From Sneathiella marina (GTDB lineage Bacteria > Pseudomonadota > Alphaproteobacteria > Sneathiellales > Sneathiellaceae): a stretch of DNA of 64,000 bases. The stretch spans positions 1,184,364 to 1,248,363 of the forward strand of contig NZ_CP098747.1 in the NCBI RefSeq assembly GCF_023746535.1, in the 5' to 3' direction. Numbering within the stretch: position 1 is the stretch's first letter; each line of letters starts with the position of its first letter. Of this stretch, positions 17,190 through 25,505 are shown piece after piece. Both the position numbers and the translations under genes were made by a program. Below the pieces are notes generated by a model, which was given only the letters and a program-made list of their open reading frames with translations, did no database searches and had not been told where the DNA came from.

Positions 17190-19100
17190 TCACAGCTCAA
17201 CTGATTTTCTATGATAATGCCGCTGCGATAAAGCCAATAATCCAAACAAGGCAATATCAGAAACTAAAACAGCGAATTGAGCGGGAAAAGGCCAGCGATC
17301 CCCAAAGATGCTGAACGAAAACCCAATTACCATTGCCGCTAACCCTATGGCAGTTTCATATCCGCTAAAGCGTAGCAGCCAAGCCCGATACACAAGCAGG
17401 GTACAGGAGATTAAAGCAATTGGAACCGTAATGATTGAGCCAAGCCCCCAGAAGTCGAACTCCCCGGATAGGAGAATGACAGGGTTGTAAACGATCAGAT
17501 ATGGAATGATGAAACCCGACAAGGACAGTACAAAAGCGCGAAAAGCCGTGGCGAAATAAGGTGCGCGTGCAATTCCAGCACCGGCTAAAGCACCGAGTGC
17601 GACTGGCGGGGTCACCGCAGAAATGATGGCGAAGTAAAAGCAGAAGAAATGAGCTGACAAAATCGGAACGCCCATTTTCACTAGAGTTGGTGCGACGACA
17701 ATAGCAACTAAGCTATAGGCTGCTGCTGGCGGCACACCGCACCCGAGGATTATGGCAACGACCATAGTCATAATGAGCGCTAGGTGAAGGTTGCCCGCAG
17801 ATAGTAATTCAACTAAACCAGCAATCTTTCCTCCTAGACCAGTGGTTATGAGACTTTGTGAAATTATCCCGACAATCGCCAGCGACACTCCGATTTTAGC
17901 GCCGACAACGGCCCCTTCTACGACGCGGGTCAATAACTCACGTGCCGATGGCCGATCTTTGCGAATGTAAGCAATACACAAACAAGAAACAATCGCCCAG
18001 AACGCAGCGACACCCGTGGAGTAATGCAACATCAACAAAAGTGCAATCAATCCAACCGGGATAACGAAACTGGGGATGCCGATAAGTACAATCCGCCGGT
18101 CGGCCGTTTCTTTCGGCGCCTTGATGTCGGAAATTACGGAGACGCTTTGCACCCCAAAAAATACGCAAATGTAAAATAATACCGCCGGAACAATCCCGGC
18201 AATCATTATATCCGCATAGGGTACGCCGACAAAAAAGGCCATCAGGAAGGCTGCTGCGCCCATCACCGGTGGCATTAACTGACCGCCCGTTGATGCCGTC
18301 GCCTCAATTGCACCCGCAAGAGCTGGTTTGTAACCGACTTTTTTCATATACGGGATGGTAAACGCTCCCGTTATTGCGACATTGGCTACTGATGCGCCGG
18401 TTACCATTCCGATCATTGAACTGGAAATGACGGCCGCCAACCCTGGCCCACCGCGCATTCGACCGCTAACCATTTTTGACAACTCACTAAGAAAATCGCT
18501 GATCTTGAGCAAGCCCATGAGCGAGCCAAAAAGAACAAATAGAAAAATCTGATTGGCCGAGATAGCGAGAAAATTACCGTAAAGACCGGTTAATCCAATC
18601 GACAGATAGGAAATCACATATTCAAAATTGAAATTTCGATGAGACAAGGGGCCCGGTATATAATGGCCGAGAAAAAAGTAGGCAATAAATATTGCCGCGA
18701 CAATCGGTAGCGTCCACCCCCAAGCCTGCCGGGTGGCCTCTATGCAAACAGCGATAGCGATCAATCCGATTATAATATCCGTCGGTTCTGGAAAACCTAT
18801 ATCTTCTTCCAGCCGGGTCATGTTGAGACCGACATAGGTTGTCGCTCCAATCGCCGCGAAGATCAGAATAAATTGCACCGAGCTTTCGGTTTTTGTTTTT
18901 GAAGTCACCAGCCGATCCAGAAAAAGGACGACAAGGAGGAAGGCGAGATGAAGATTTTGATGCTCGAAACTACCAAGGACGACACCGTAAACAGTAAACA
19001 AGTGATAGACGACCATGCAGACTGCGGCAACAATCAGCACCCACCGGACGGAACGTTGGAATGGCGAGAGGAGTTGTTCAGAGGAAGCCAAAGAATTCAT
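17190..19100 (-). CDS. TAXI-type TRAP transporter fused permease (first copy)
   Basis: Inner-membrane protein of 636 residues joining the small (4 helix) and large (12 helix) TRAP permease parts, as is usual for TAXI systems. About 16 hydrophobic segments are visible. GAFTIPYMKKVGYKPALAG and ASTGGQLMPPVMGAAAFLM in the middle are typical of the large part. It imports an organic acid, driven by an ion gradient, together with the binding protein encoded 81 bases upstream. A strong hairpin sits between the two genes. The second copy of this system is at 35405-38390. Confidence 0.9.
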   Translation of the reverse strand: MNSLASSEQLLSPFQRSVRWVLIVAAVCMVVYHLFTVYGVVLGSFEHQNLHLAFLLVVLFLDRLVTSKTKTESSVQFILIFAAIGATTYVGLNMTRLEEDIGFPEPTDIIIGLIAIAVCIEATRQAWGWTLPIVAAIFIAYFFLGHYIPGPLSHRNFNFEYVISYLSIGLTGLYGNFLAISANQIFLFVLFGSLMGLLKISDFLSELSKMVSGRMRGGPGLAAVISSSMIGMVTGASVANVAITGAFTIPYMKKVGYKPALAGAIEATASTGGQLMPPVMGAAAFLMAFFVGVPYADIMIAGIVPAVLFYICVFFGVQSVSVISDIKAPKETADRRIVLIGIPSFVIPVGLIALLLMLHYSTGVAAFWAIVSCLCIAYIRKDRPSARELLTRVVEGAVVGAKIGVSLAIVGIISQSLITTGLGGKIAGLVELLSAGNLHLALIMTMVVAIILGCGVPPAAAYSLVAIVVAPTLVKMGVPILSAHFFCFYFAIISAVTPPVALGALAGAGIARAPYFATAFRAFVLSLSGFIIPYLIVYNPVILLSGEFDFWGLGSIITVPIALISCTLLVYRAWLLRFSGYETAIGLAAMVIGFSFSIFGDRWPFPAQFAVLVSDIALFGLLALSQRHYHRKSVEL

Positions 19101-19123
19101 GGAAACGTTACCTTGATATCGAG

Positions 19124-19159
19124 ATCGATCTTCCTGACCGGATCGACGGGAAGATCGAT
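19124..19159 (-). terminator. Intercistronic hairpin between TAXI receptor and permease
   Basis: Perfect 11-base stem (ATCGATCTTCC with GGAAGATCGAT) around a 14-base loop, in the 81-base gap of the operon. No run of T follows on the transcribed strand. It could act as a partial terminator or as an mRNA-stabilising structure giving more receptor than permease, a common arrangement for importer operons. Confidence 0.6.
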
Positions 19160-19181
19160 GATTTTCATTTGTTGTCGGAGG

Positions 19182-20174
19182 TTACTTAACCAACCCTGCC
19201 TCCCGATAGGCTTTCAATGCGCCCGGGTGAATGTTCTCCGGCTTCCAGCCATAAGCCAGAGTGCCAGGAGCCATTAATTTGCCGAGGGCGTGGTATTCCT
19301 TGAACTCACCAACATGGTCGATGATCATTTTGGTCAGATTGTAGACGGTTTCATCGGGAAGTTCCGGATAGGCGACCCAGGCGATGGCGTCGAAAAAGCC
19401 GTTCATCGGGGCGTCCATACCAGCGACTGCGCCGGTTGGAACGGAAAGGTGGTTTATGCCGACACCGGAATCCATGGTTTTCTGTACGGCGTCTTTACCC
19501 CATGGAATATGATAGAGGGTACGTCCAGATGCCATCAGTTCGGCGGTTTGCGGGCTTGGCTTGAATTCACCGCTGGAGACATTTGCGTAACCGCCAATAA
19601 TCGCAGCATCCACTTTGCCGTCGAGCAACGCCTGTGCGGCCGGCTTGGTGCCAAGCCGTTCAATCGTAATCTCGTCGTGCAAGCCCCAACCTTTGCTCAG
19701 AATCAGCTCAGGTTCGACCGTCCATAAAATCTGTGGCGGACGCCCAAGGGCCACACGTTTGCCGGCCAGATCCTTGATAGATTTGATTTCCGGATCGAAA
19801 GTCGCCAACCAGACCGAGCCAAGGAGGTAGTTGGCAATAAGTTTGGCGGGTGGGTGTTTTTTCTTGAACGGCTTCAGACCGTTAACAGCCAAATAACCAA
19901 GACCGGTAGTATAAGGCGTAAAAGTAGCTGTCTTTAAATCTGGTTCCTTGGCAAGTTTGCGGACATTGAAGACAAGTCCGGGTGATTCAGATGCAACAAC
20001 GTTGACACCTGCATCAGCCTTTTTTGAAATCTGTTCTATGGCGTTACCCAGGGCATAGCTGCCTGTACCGAATGGACCAGCAAACAACGCCAGTTCCTCC
20101 GCAACTGCGGTCTGTGAAACAGCAAGGCAGGCGACGAGTGACGCGACGATTGGTATTAAGTTTCGCTTTTTCAA
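19182..20174 (-). CDS. TAXI family TRAP transporter solute receptor (first copy)
   Basis: Periplasmic receptor of 330 residues. A signal peptide (MKKRN start, hydrophobic core, cleavage near TAVAEE) is followed by the TAXI-type beginning LFAGPFGTGSYALGNAI (about residues 30-46). The later KSIKDLAGKRVALGRP stretch is usual in the family. First gene of a minus-strand pair with the fused permease, divergent from an IclR regulator and CoA-transferase. The CoA-transferase neighbour suggests that an organic acid is carried; the ligand is unknown. Confidence 0.88.
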   Translation of the reverse strand: MKKRNLIPIVASLVACLAVSQTAVAEELALFAGPFGTGSYALGNAIEQISKKADAGVNVVASESPGLVFNVRKLAKEPDLKTATFTPYTTGLGYLAVNGLKPFKKKHPPAKLIANYLLGSVWLATFDPEIKSIKDLAGKRVALGRPPQILWTVEPELILSKGWGLHDEITIERLGTKPAAQALLDGKVDAAIIGGYANVSSGEFKPSPQTAELMASGRTLYHIPWGKDAVQKTMDSGVGINHLSVPTGAVAGMDAPMNGFFDAIAWVAYPELPDETVYNLTKMIIDHVGEFKEYHALGKLMAPGTLAYGWKPENIHPGALKAYREAGLVK

Positions 20175-20516
20175 GATGAAATCTCCTGTTCCGATAGTTC
20201 TACCAGTTATAGGTCCGCTTCAGGCCGCTCCTTCTGGTGCAACAGAAGCACCGAAATCAGGAATTGGCTTCGTTGATGCGGTCAATAACTGCTTTTAAAG
20301 TTTCATATAGTGAAACTCTATTTACAATAATGTAATATTAGGTATTATTGGGCATGATTGTCAACAGGAAATCAGCGCGTATCGGATTGATGGTGGAGTT
20401 GGGTGAAGGATTTTCGGAGATTGAAAACAAGCTTGAGGGAGCGTATATATTTCTATTATTGTAACAAGATACCTATAAGTGAAACTCAATCATATCGTGT
20501 GAAAGGCGATCCTTAT
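20175..20516. other. Divergent control region of the first TAXI/IclR module
   Basis: 342 bases between the TAXI receptor and the IclR gene. The first half is unremarkable; the part from 20290 to 20345 is AT-rich and holds a perfect dyad (20299-20317). A half-copy of the dyad, TGAAACT, recurs at 20480-20486, about 30 bases before the IclR start. Promoters for both directions probably lie here but no clear -35/-10 pair was chosen. Confidence 0.55.
20299..20317. promoter_or_regulatory. Perfect dyad, candidate IclR operator
   Basis: AGTTTCA-TATAG-TGAAACT, a perfect 7-base inverted repeat in the divergent gap between an IclR gene and the TAXI operon. Size and position suit IclR family operators. 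Binding is inferred. Confidence 0.6.
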
Positions 20517-21287
20517 ATGAAAAAGGACACCACATTACAGACCGTTAGCCGTGCCGTTAGAGTATTGCGTTGCTTCGATGGGGGCTCGCTCGATTTATCC
20601 CTAAAGGAACTGACCGAACGCATGGCTTTAAACAAAGTGACGGTTTTGCGTCTGGCACGAACCCTCGTAATGGAGGGTTTATTAGTTCACGATTCCCGAA
20701 CGGGCCTCTATCGGTTGTCTTTCGGCTGTATAGGGCTGGCCCGCAAGCTAGTAAATCGCGACGGACTATTCGAATGCGCCCTGACTTATATGGAAGAAGT
20801 CCGCCAAAATACGAATGAAACAGTTTGCCTCATTGTCCGTGAAGAGCTGGACCGTGTGACCACGCATTCTTTACCAAGTTTTCAGCAGGTCCGTTTTGTC
20901 CTCGAAGTCGGCGACCGTCGCCCGGTTTATATGGGTGCCGCAGGTCAATGTTTGATTTCTGAGCTGTCTGAGAGCGAACTTGAGACGATTTTCGCGCAAG
21001 CCGACGATAGACCGGGTCAGGAATACAAAGCCGTCAGCAAAGCCGAAGCTTTAGACAGGTTAGCCCTGGTTCGAAAGCGCGGCTGGGCAATTGGTCGTGG
21101 CGAGTGGTCTTCAGAAGCGGCAGGTGCCGCCGCGCCAATCCACGGCAGCGATGGAACCGTTCGTGGGGCAATCAGCGTCGTCATGCCGATAACACGCGCT
21201 GCAGACGAATATATGGAAAACTGTGCCCGGACCGCAAAGAAAGCCGCCCTTCAAATATCAAAAGAGTTGTCACGACAACATCAATAG
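20517..21287 (+). CDS. IclR family transcriptional regulator (first copy)
   Basis: About 256 residues. The N-terminal winged helix contains LSLKELTERMALNKVTVLRL (about residues 27-46); the C-terminal effector domain has the GAAGQCLISEL and GEWSSEAAGAAAPI segments expected of IclR proteins. The ATG at 20517 is chosen because homology begins there; an earlier in-frame GTG/TTG would add 38 residues of poor quality. Encoded 12 bases before the CoA-transferase and divergent from the TAXI transporter, so probably a substrate-sensing regulator of both. A dyad at 20299 is its likely site. Confidence 0.87.
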   Translation: MKKDTTLQTVSRAVRVLRCFDGGSLDLSLKELTERMALNKVTVLRLARTLVMEGLLVHDSRTGLYRLSFGCIGLARKLVNRDGLFECALTYMEEVRQNTNETVCLIVREELDRVTTHSLPSFQQVRFVLEVGDRRPVYMGAAGQCLISELSESELETIFAQADDRPGQEYKAVSKAEALDRLALVRKRGWAIGRGEWSSEAAGAAAPIHGSDGTVRGAISVVMPITRAADEYMENCARTAKKAALQISKELSRQHQ

Positions 21288-21299
21288 GAACTTAGACAC

Positions 21300-22526
21300 A
21301 TGAACACGGATCACGACTTGAGCGAGGAACACAACCAACCCCTACATGGATTGCGTATTCTCGATATCTCGACAATGATTGCGGCTCCGGTTGCAAGTAC
21401 GCTGCTTGCTGATTTTGGCGCCGAAGTGGTTAAGGTGGAATTGCCTGAATCTGGAGATGTCATGCGTCAACTCCCCCCTCATAAGGATGGCGCACCCTTG
21501 TGGTGGAAGGTTACTAACCGAAACAAGAAAGGGATAACGCTTGATTTACGTAAAGAAGAGGGGAAAGAAATTTTTCGCCGCTTGATCCCCAAGTTTGATG
21601 TATTAACTGAAAATTTTCGACCTGGAACCCTGGATCGGTATGGGTTTAGCAAAGAAATCCTGATGGAATTGAACCCAGACTTAATTATCCTCAGAATTAC
21701 CGGGTACGGACAGAGCGGACCAATGGCCTCACGCCCTGGTTTTGCCCGTATTGCCGAAGCCTATTCTGGATTCACTTCGCTTTGCGGTATACCGGGCCAG
21801 CCACCGATGCATATTGGATATCCTGTTGCAGATGGGATCACGGGTATGTTTGGTGCCATTGGTATTCTGATTGCCTGCTTCCGTCAAAAAACCCGTAAAG
21901 ATGCTCACGGAGAGGAAATTGATCTGTCGCTGGTCGATTCTATGCTTCGTATGCTTGAATTTTCAGTAATCGAATACGATCAGCTCGGTGTCGTTCGCGA
22001 GCGTTCCGGCAATCGCAGCCAATATGCTGGACCCAGTAATGTCTATCTGACAGAGGATAAGCGCTGGTTTTCGATGAGTGCTTCGGCGCAACCTGTATTT
22101 GAGCGCTTTGCACGGGCTATAGGGCGCCCGGATTTGATTGAAAATCCAGATTACGCTACCAATTCGGCGCGTGTCGAAAACGCTGACGCCCTAGATCAAA
22201 TCATTATTCCGTGGATTGGCAGTCATACACAAGACGAAATCATGGAGATTTTTTCCCGAGACGGCGTCTCCGGGGGCCCTGTCAATAATGCCCGCGATGT
22301 TTTCGAATCAAAGCATCTTCAGTATCGAAAATCATTCGTCGAAGTCGACGATAGCGAACTGGGCACTGTAACAATGCAAAACGTAATACCTGTAATGACC
22401 GAAGCTCCTGGTAAAGTTCACAGCACCGGGCCGACCCTTGGCCAACACAACGACGAAATTCTATCATCATTGATTGGCTTGAGTGAAGAAGAGATAGATG
22501 ATCTAAGCCGAAAGGGTGTTATATGA
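21300..22526 (+). CDS. Family III CoA-transferase (CaiB/BaiF type, first copy)
   Basis: Moves CoA between acyl groups and so activates an imported acid without ATP. The 408-residue protein has the N-terminal RILDISTMIAAPVASTLLAD and DFGAEVVKVELP segments, LTENFRPGTL (about residues 99-108), and the likely catalytic aspartate in GYPVADGITGMFGA. A ribosome site (AGGAA) precedes the ATG, and the gene follows the IclR gene by 12 bases. It is clearly related to the CoA-transferase at 32807-34039, sharing LLADFGA, ENFRPGTL, EYDQLG and VRERSGNR stretches. Donor and acceptor are unknown. Confidence 0.9.
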   Translation: MNTDHDLSEEHNQPLHGLRILDISTMIAAPVASTLLADFGAEVVKVELPESGDVMRQLPPHKDGAPLWWKVTNRNKKGITLDLRKEEGKEIFRRLIPKFDVLTENFRPGTLDRYGFSKEILMELNPDLIILRITGYGQSGPMASRPGFARIAEAYSGFTSLCGIPGQPPMHIGYPVADGITGMFGAIGILIACFRQKTRKDAHGEEIDLSLVDSMLRMLEFSVIEYDQLGVVRERSGNRSQYAGPSNVYLTEDKRWFSMSASAQPVFERFARAIGRPDLIENPDYATNSARVENADALDQIIIPWIGSHTQDEIMEIFSRDGVSGGPVNNARDVFESKHLQYRKSFVEVDDSELGTVTMQNVIPVMTEAPGKVHSTGPTLGQHNDEILSSLIGLSEEEIDDLSRKGVI

Positions 22527-22639
22527 CGGAATATTAACCTTGTCATATCCACTTGCAGTATGCGCAGAGAAGCTTCATCAAAAATAAGTGGTCACCGGCG
22601 GGCATGGTCACATTAACTTCTAATAGTCGCAGATATTCC

Positions 22640-23078
22640 TCGGATACAAAAAGACAATGAGCTTTCGCTGCCATTGCCCAAACCTCAAAAGATTGATCGT
22701 GGAGCCGTTTGAAACGCCATGCGATAAGACCTCAAATTATCTGTAACTACCGGCGTAGCCTACGGCGACAACCTTGCTCATGTGCGTTCCGTTGCTTTGG
22801 ACGAGTTCAGAAAAACTGACGCGGTACTGCAAGATCAGGATATAGACTTTTACTTCACAGAAATTAGTAGTTCTGCTTACAATTTTGAAGTCCGGTTCCG
22901 GATTAAGTTTAAGCAGCAGACGGATTATCTTGAAGCGATGAACGAGACTATTGTCAGGATCCATGACCGCTTTGAAAAAGAATCTATTTCTCTGGCATAT
23001 AATGTGACGACACTCGATTTCGGCGTAAAAGGCGGTGTCAATCGTTTTGATGAGAAGATGAAGGCTGGTGGTCAGTAG
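22640..23078 (+). pseudogene. MscS-type mechanosensitive channel remnant
   Basis: The open frame from 22728 reads LSVTTGVAYGDN, then a stretch resembling the cytoplasmic C-terminal domain of small mechanosensitive channels (FTEISSSAYNFEVRFRIK, then QTDYLEAMNETIVRIHDRF). Upstream, related pieces appear in other frames (RIQKDNELSLPLP, then PNLKRLIVEPF and DKTSNY) separated by frameshifts and stops between about 22640 and 22742. The transmembrane part is not seen. A GTG at 22782 could still open a 98-residue frame, but the product would be only a channel tail. A decayed gene is the best reading. Confidence 0.7.
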
Positions 23079-23430
23079 TATCTAATCACCTGGCATCCAT
23101 TCATTGATTTATGTTCCAGGATTTGTACTGCGCTTAATTTCGCTGGCCGTATCCCTTGTTAACCTGGACATTCTGCCAAAGACGGAACTCTTTTGCTGCT
23201 ATTGTTTTCCAGCTAACAGCGCCACATGGCTTGGCCTACTATTTTACGTCAGCCGTTGCTAGTTCATTACATACATAAAGTTAGAGCATGCCAAAAAAGA
23301 AAAAGAAGAACCGGAAGGAAGAGCCTGTGTCTCTTATCCAAGAATAGAACTTCGAAAGAGTATTGACAAATCAGTGCATGCGTTCTTTCTAATTCTAATA
23401 AAAATCGAACTTGCTGGCGGGTAATCAAAA
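23079..23430. other. Intergenic region before the GadC-like permease
   Basis: About 350 bases with no recognisable gene. A lysine-rich frame of 19 codons (23288-23347) was not accepted. The right end carries a probable promoter at 23363-23393. Confidence 0.5.
23363..23393 (+). promoter_or_regulatory. Candidate sigma-70 promoter for the GadC-like gene
   Basis: TTGACA at 23363-23368 and TCTAAT at 23388-23393, spacing 19, ending 37 bases before the ATG of the permease. The -35 is perfect and the -10 differs at one base; the spacing is slightly long. Confidence 0.45.
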
Positions 23431-24834
23431 ATGAAATCTGTTTCGACTGAACAAAAACATCAGATTGGCGTGTTAACGCTCACTCTGATCACCGCAGCTT
23501 TGTTCATGACCTTGCGCAACATGCCGATGATGGCTGAAACCGGCATGAAGATGATTGCGTTTAATATCATTACCATTATTGCCTATTTGATCCCCGTTGC
23601 CCTGGTCTCGGCGGAACTCGCCACCGGTTGGCCCAGAAATGGTGTTTTTCATTGGGTTGAGGCTGCTTTCGGAACACGCCTCGGCTTTGTTGCCGTATGG
23701 CTGCAATGGTCACAGAGTATATTTGGAATAACCTCGATCGTTGCCTATGTTGCCGCATCCCTAGCCTATGCGTTTGATCCGTCTCTCGGGTCCAACAGGT
23801 ACTTTATTGTTTCGGTTGTTCTGGCTGTATATTGGGCGGCAACCATTGCGAATTTTCGGGGGACCAAGGGCTCCGGTTTGATCAGCACATTCGCGGTTTC
23901 AGTCGGTGTTCTTTTGCCCACTGTGATGCTGATCGGTCTAGGAGCCATATATGTCGGTACGGGTAACGCCTTGCAGATTAACACCGAGCTGACTGTGAAA
24001 AACCTGGTCCCGTCAATATGGGAAACCGGCAACCTAGTCCTCTTCCTCAGTTTTATATTCGGGTTTGTCGGTGTCGAAGTGTCGGCAAGCCATGCCAGAG
24101 AGGTAAAAAATGTTCATCGAACTTATCCCCTTGCCGTATTTAGCGCGGCGGCAATCGGATTCGTCTTAACCTTAATGGGAGGAATGGCCGTTTCTGCTAT
24201 TTTGCCGGCCGCCTCAATTGACCAGATCAACGGAGCCATGCAAGCGTTCTCAGCCTTCTTTTCCCATTTCGGATTGATATGGCTTACTCCCGTCGTTGCT
24301 GTACTTGTCGCCTTGGGGGCAGCCGGCCAGGTCAGCACCTGGATTGTGGGCCCTGTAAAAGGGATACTGGCAGCCGGCCAGGCAGGAAATCTTCCTGTTT
24401 GGGCGCAAAAGGTCAATTCTCAGGGAGTGCCGACAAACCTTCTTTTACTACAAGCGTCCCTGATATCACTTATTGCGATGTCCTTTTTGGTTGTTGAAGA
24501 CGTGAACACAGCCTTTCTCATCCTCACCTCCATCGCCGTCCTCATCTATTCGCTTATGTATGCCCTGATGTACGCGGCTGCCATCCGCCTGCGATACAGC
24601 CATCCAGAGGTGGAGCGGGCTTACAAAGTACCGGGCGGAAAAATAGGTATCTGGATTGTTGCCGGGATTGGATTACTGGCGTCAGCTGCCTGCTTCGCTA
24701 TTGGTTTTATTCCGCCTGTGCTTGGCGGTCTGTCAATTACATCCTTTGAACTAATGATGGTTGCGGGTGTGGTGTCCGTCACCGTCATTCCCTTTATAGT
24801 ATTTGCTTTCCGGCGGTCTGGTTGGCTCCGGTAG
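23431..24834 (+). CDS. APC family antiporter, glutamate:GABA antiporter (GadC)-like
   Basis: Inner-membrane permease of 467 residues with about 12 hydrophobic segments. The beginning (LTLITAALFMTLRNMPMMAE, residues 16-35) resembles GadC-type exchangers, and SFIFGFVGVEVSASHAREV is typical of that branch. It appears complete and in frame. Right after it lies a broken glutamate decarboxylase, which supports the GadC reading: in other bacteria the pair exchanges external glutamate for GABA to resist acid. Without a working decarboxylase in the window it may now serve other amino acids. Substrate is inferred from family and context. Confidence 0.8.
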   Translation: MKSVSTEQKHQIGVLTLTLITAALFMTLRNMPMMAETGMKMIAFNIITIIAYLIPVALVSAELATGWPRNGVFHWVEAAFGTRLGFVAVWLQWSQSIFGITSIVAYVAASLAYAFDPSLGSNRYFIVSVVLAVYWAATIANFRGTKGSGLISTFAVSVGVLLPTVMLIGLGAIYVGTGNALQINTELTVKNLVPSIWETGNLVLFLSFIFGFVGVEVSASHAREVKNVHRTYPLAVFSAAAIGFVLTLMGGMAVSAILPAASIDQINGAMQAFSAFFSHFGLIWLTPVVAVLVALGAAGQVSTWIVGPVKGILAAGQAGNLPVWAQKVNSQGVPTNLLLLQASLISLIAMSFLVVEDVNTAFLILTSIAVLIYSLMYALMYAAAIRLRYSHPEVERAYKVPGGKIGIWIVAGIGLLASAACFAIGFIPPVLGGLSITSFELMMVAGVVSVTVIPFIVFAFRRSGWLR

Positions 24835-24863
24835 GCCCCCTTTAAAAAAACGAGTTACAGAAG

Positions 24864-25278
24864 ATGAAAAAAGATACAGAAAAATCTCCAGCAGTAGAAG
24901 CCGCTTCAACCCTCACGCCTGCTTATGGGGGCCGCGTAATGCAGGAATCTATCCCGAAATATTTCCGAGATTGGGCCGTTTGAGCTTCTAAGCGATGGAA
25001 GTACTATTCCGGTCTTTGCGTTCAAGATGAAGAACCCGGAGAAATACACTGTCTATACAATATCGGAACAGTTACGGCTCCACGGATGGCAGGTGCCTGC
25101 TTATGCGATGCCCGAAGGCGCTGGAGATCTGCATGTATTGCGGATCGTCATCCGCGAAGGATTTAGCCGCGATATGGCCGAAATGCTGTTGAAGGACATC
25201 TCCGATGTAGTGACAAAGCTCGATGGTGAGATAACGCAAAGTCAAATGCCCGACTCAAAGCAGTTTTCACATTTGTAA
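24864..25278 (+). pseudogene. gadB: Glutamate decarboxylase with large internal deletion
   Basis: From ATG 24864, 39 codons read a decarboxylase-like N-terminus (VEAASTLTPAYGGRVMQE, SIPKYF) and end at TGA 24983. In another frame, from 24967, the true C-terminus begins: EIGPFELLSDGSTIPVFAFK, YTVYTISEQLRLHGWQVPAY and VLRIVIREGFSRDMAEMLL, to the stop at 25276-25278. About 300 residues are missing between, including the pyridoxal-phosphate lysine, and the junction near 24960-24967 shifts the frame. The C-terminal frame alone could open at 25027 but would make an inactive 83-residue piece. Lies 29 bases after the GadC-like gene. Confidence 0.85.
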
Positions 25279-25341
25279 TGTTCACATAGCTGCTTGGGCG
25301 CGACCATCTCAGCAACCTCATTTCTAACCAGCGGGACATTA

Positions 25342-25369
25342 TCTAGATGTATTAAAAGATACATCTAGA
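25342..25369. repeat. Perfect 11-base inverted repeat
   Basis: TCTAGATGTAT and ATACATCTAGA around TAAAAG, 63 bases after the decarboxylase remnant. No T-run follows. A second shorter hairpin (GCCGAG...CTCGGC, 25392-25412) is close. From 25356 a 43-codon frame without ATG runs to 25487; I do not recognise it. Confidence 0.6.
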
Positions 25370-25505
25370 GCAGCTTGTCTTTCCCTTAGCGGCCGAGGCT
25401 GAAAAGCTCGGCGACAATCCTCCAATTGCAATTTTTTCCCTCAAACCTGAGCCAATTGGAGAAATCAATATAATTACTTCAACTTCATGAGTAAGAAATT
25501 TCGAA

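Noticed and set aside
22521-22548. Hairpin ATATGAC/GTCATAT at the end of the first CoA-transferase gene
   Set aside because: Seven AT-rich pairs with a 14-base loop and no T-run; too weak to call a terminator.
22782-23078. Separate 98-residue gene
   Set aside because: The text is the tail of an MscS channel and homology continues upstream in broken frames, so it is treated as part of a pseudogene.
23288-23347. Lysine-rich frame of 19 codons
   Set aside because: Too short, low-complexity start, no ribosome site and no family resemblance.
25027-25278. Separate 83-residue gene
   Set aside because: It is the undamaged C-terminus of the deleted glutamate decarboxylase.
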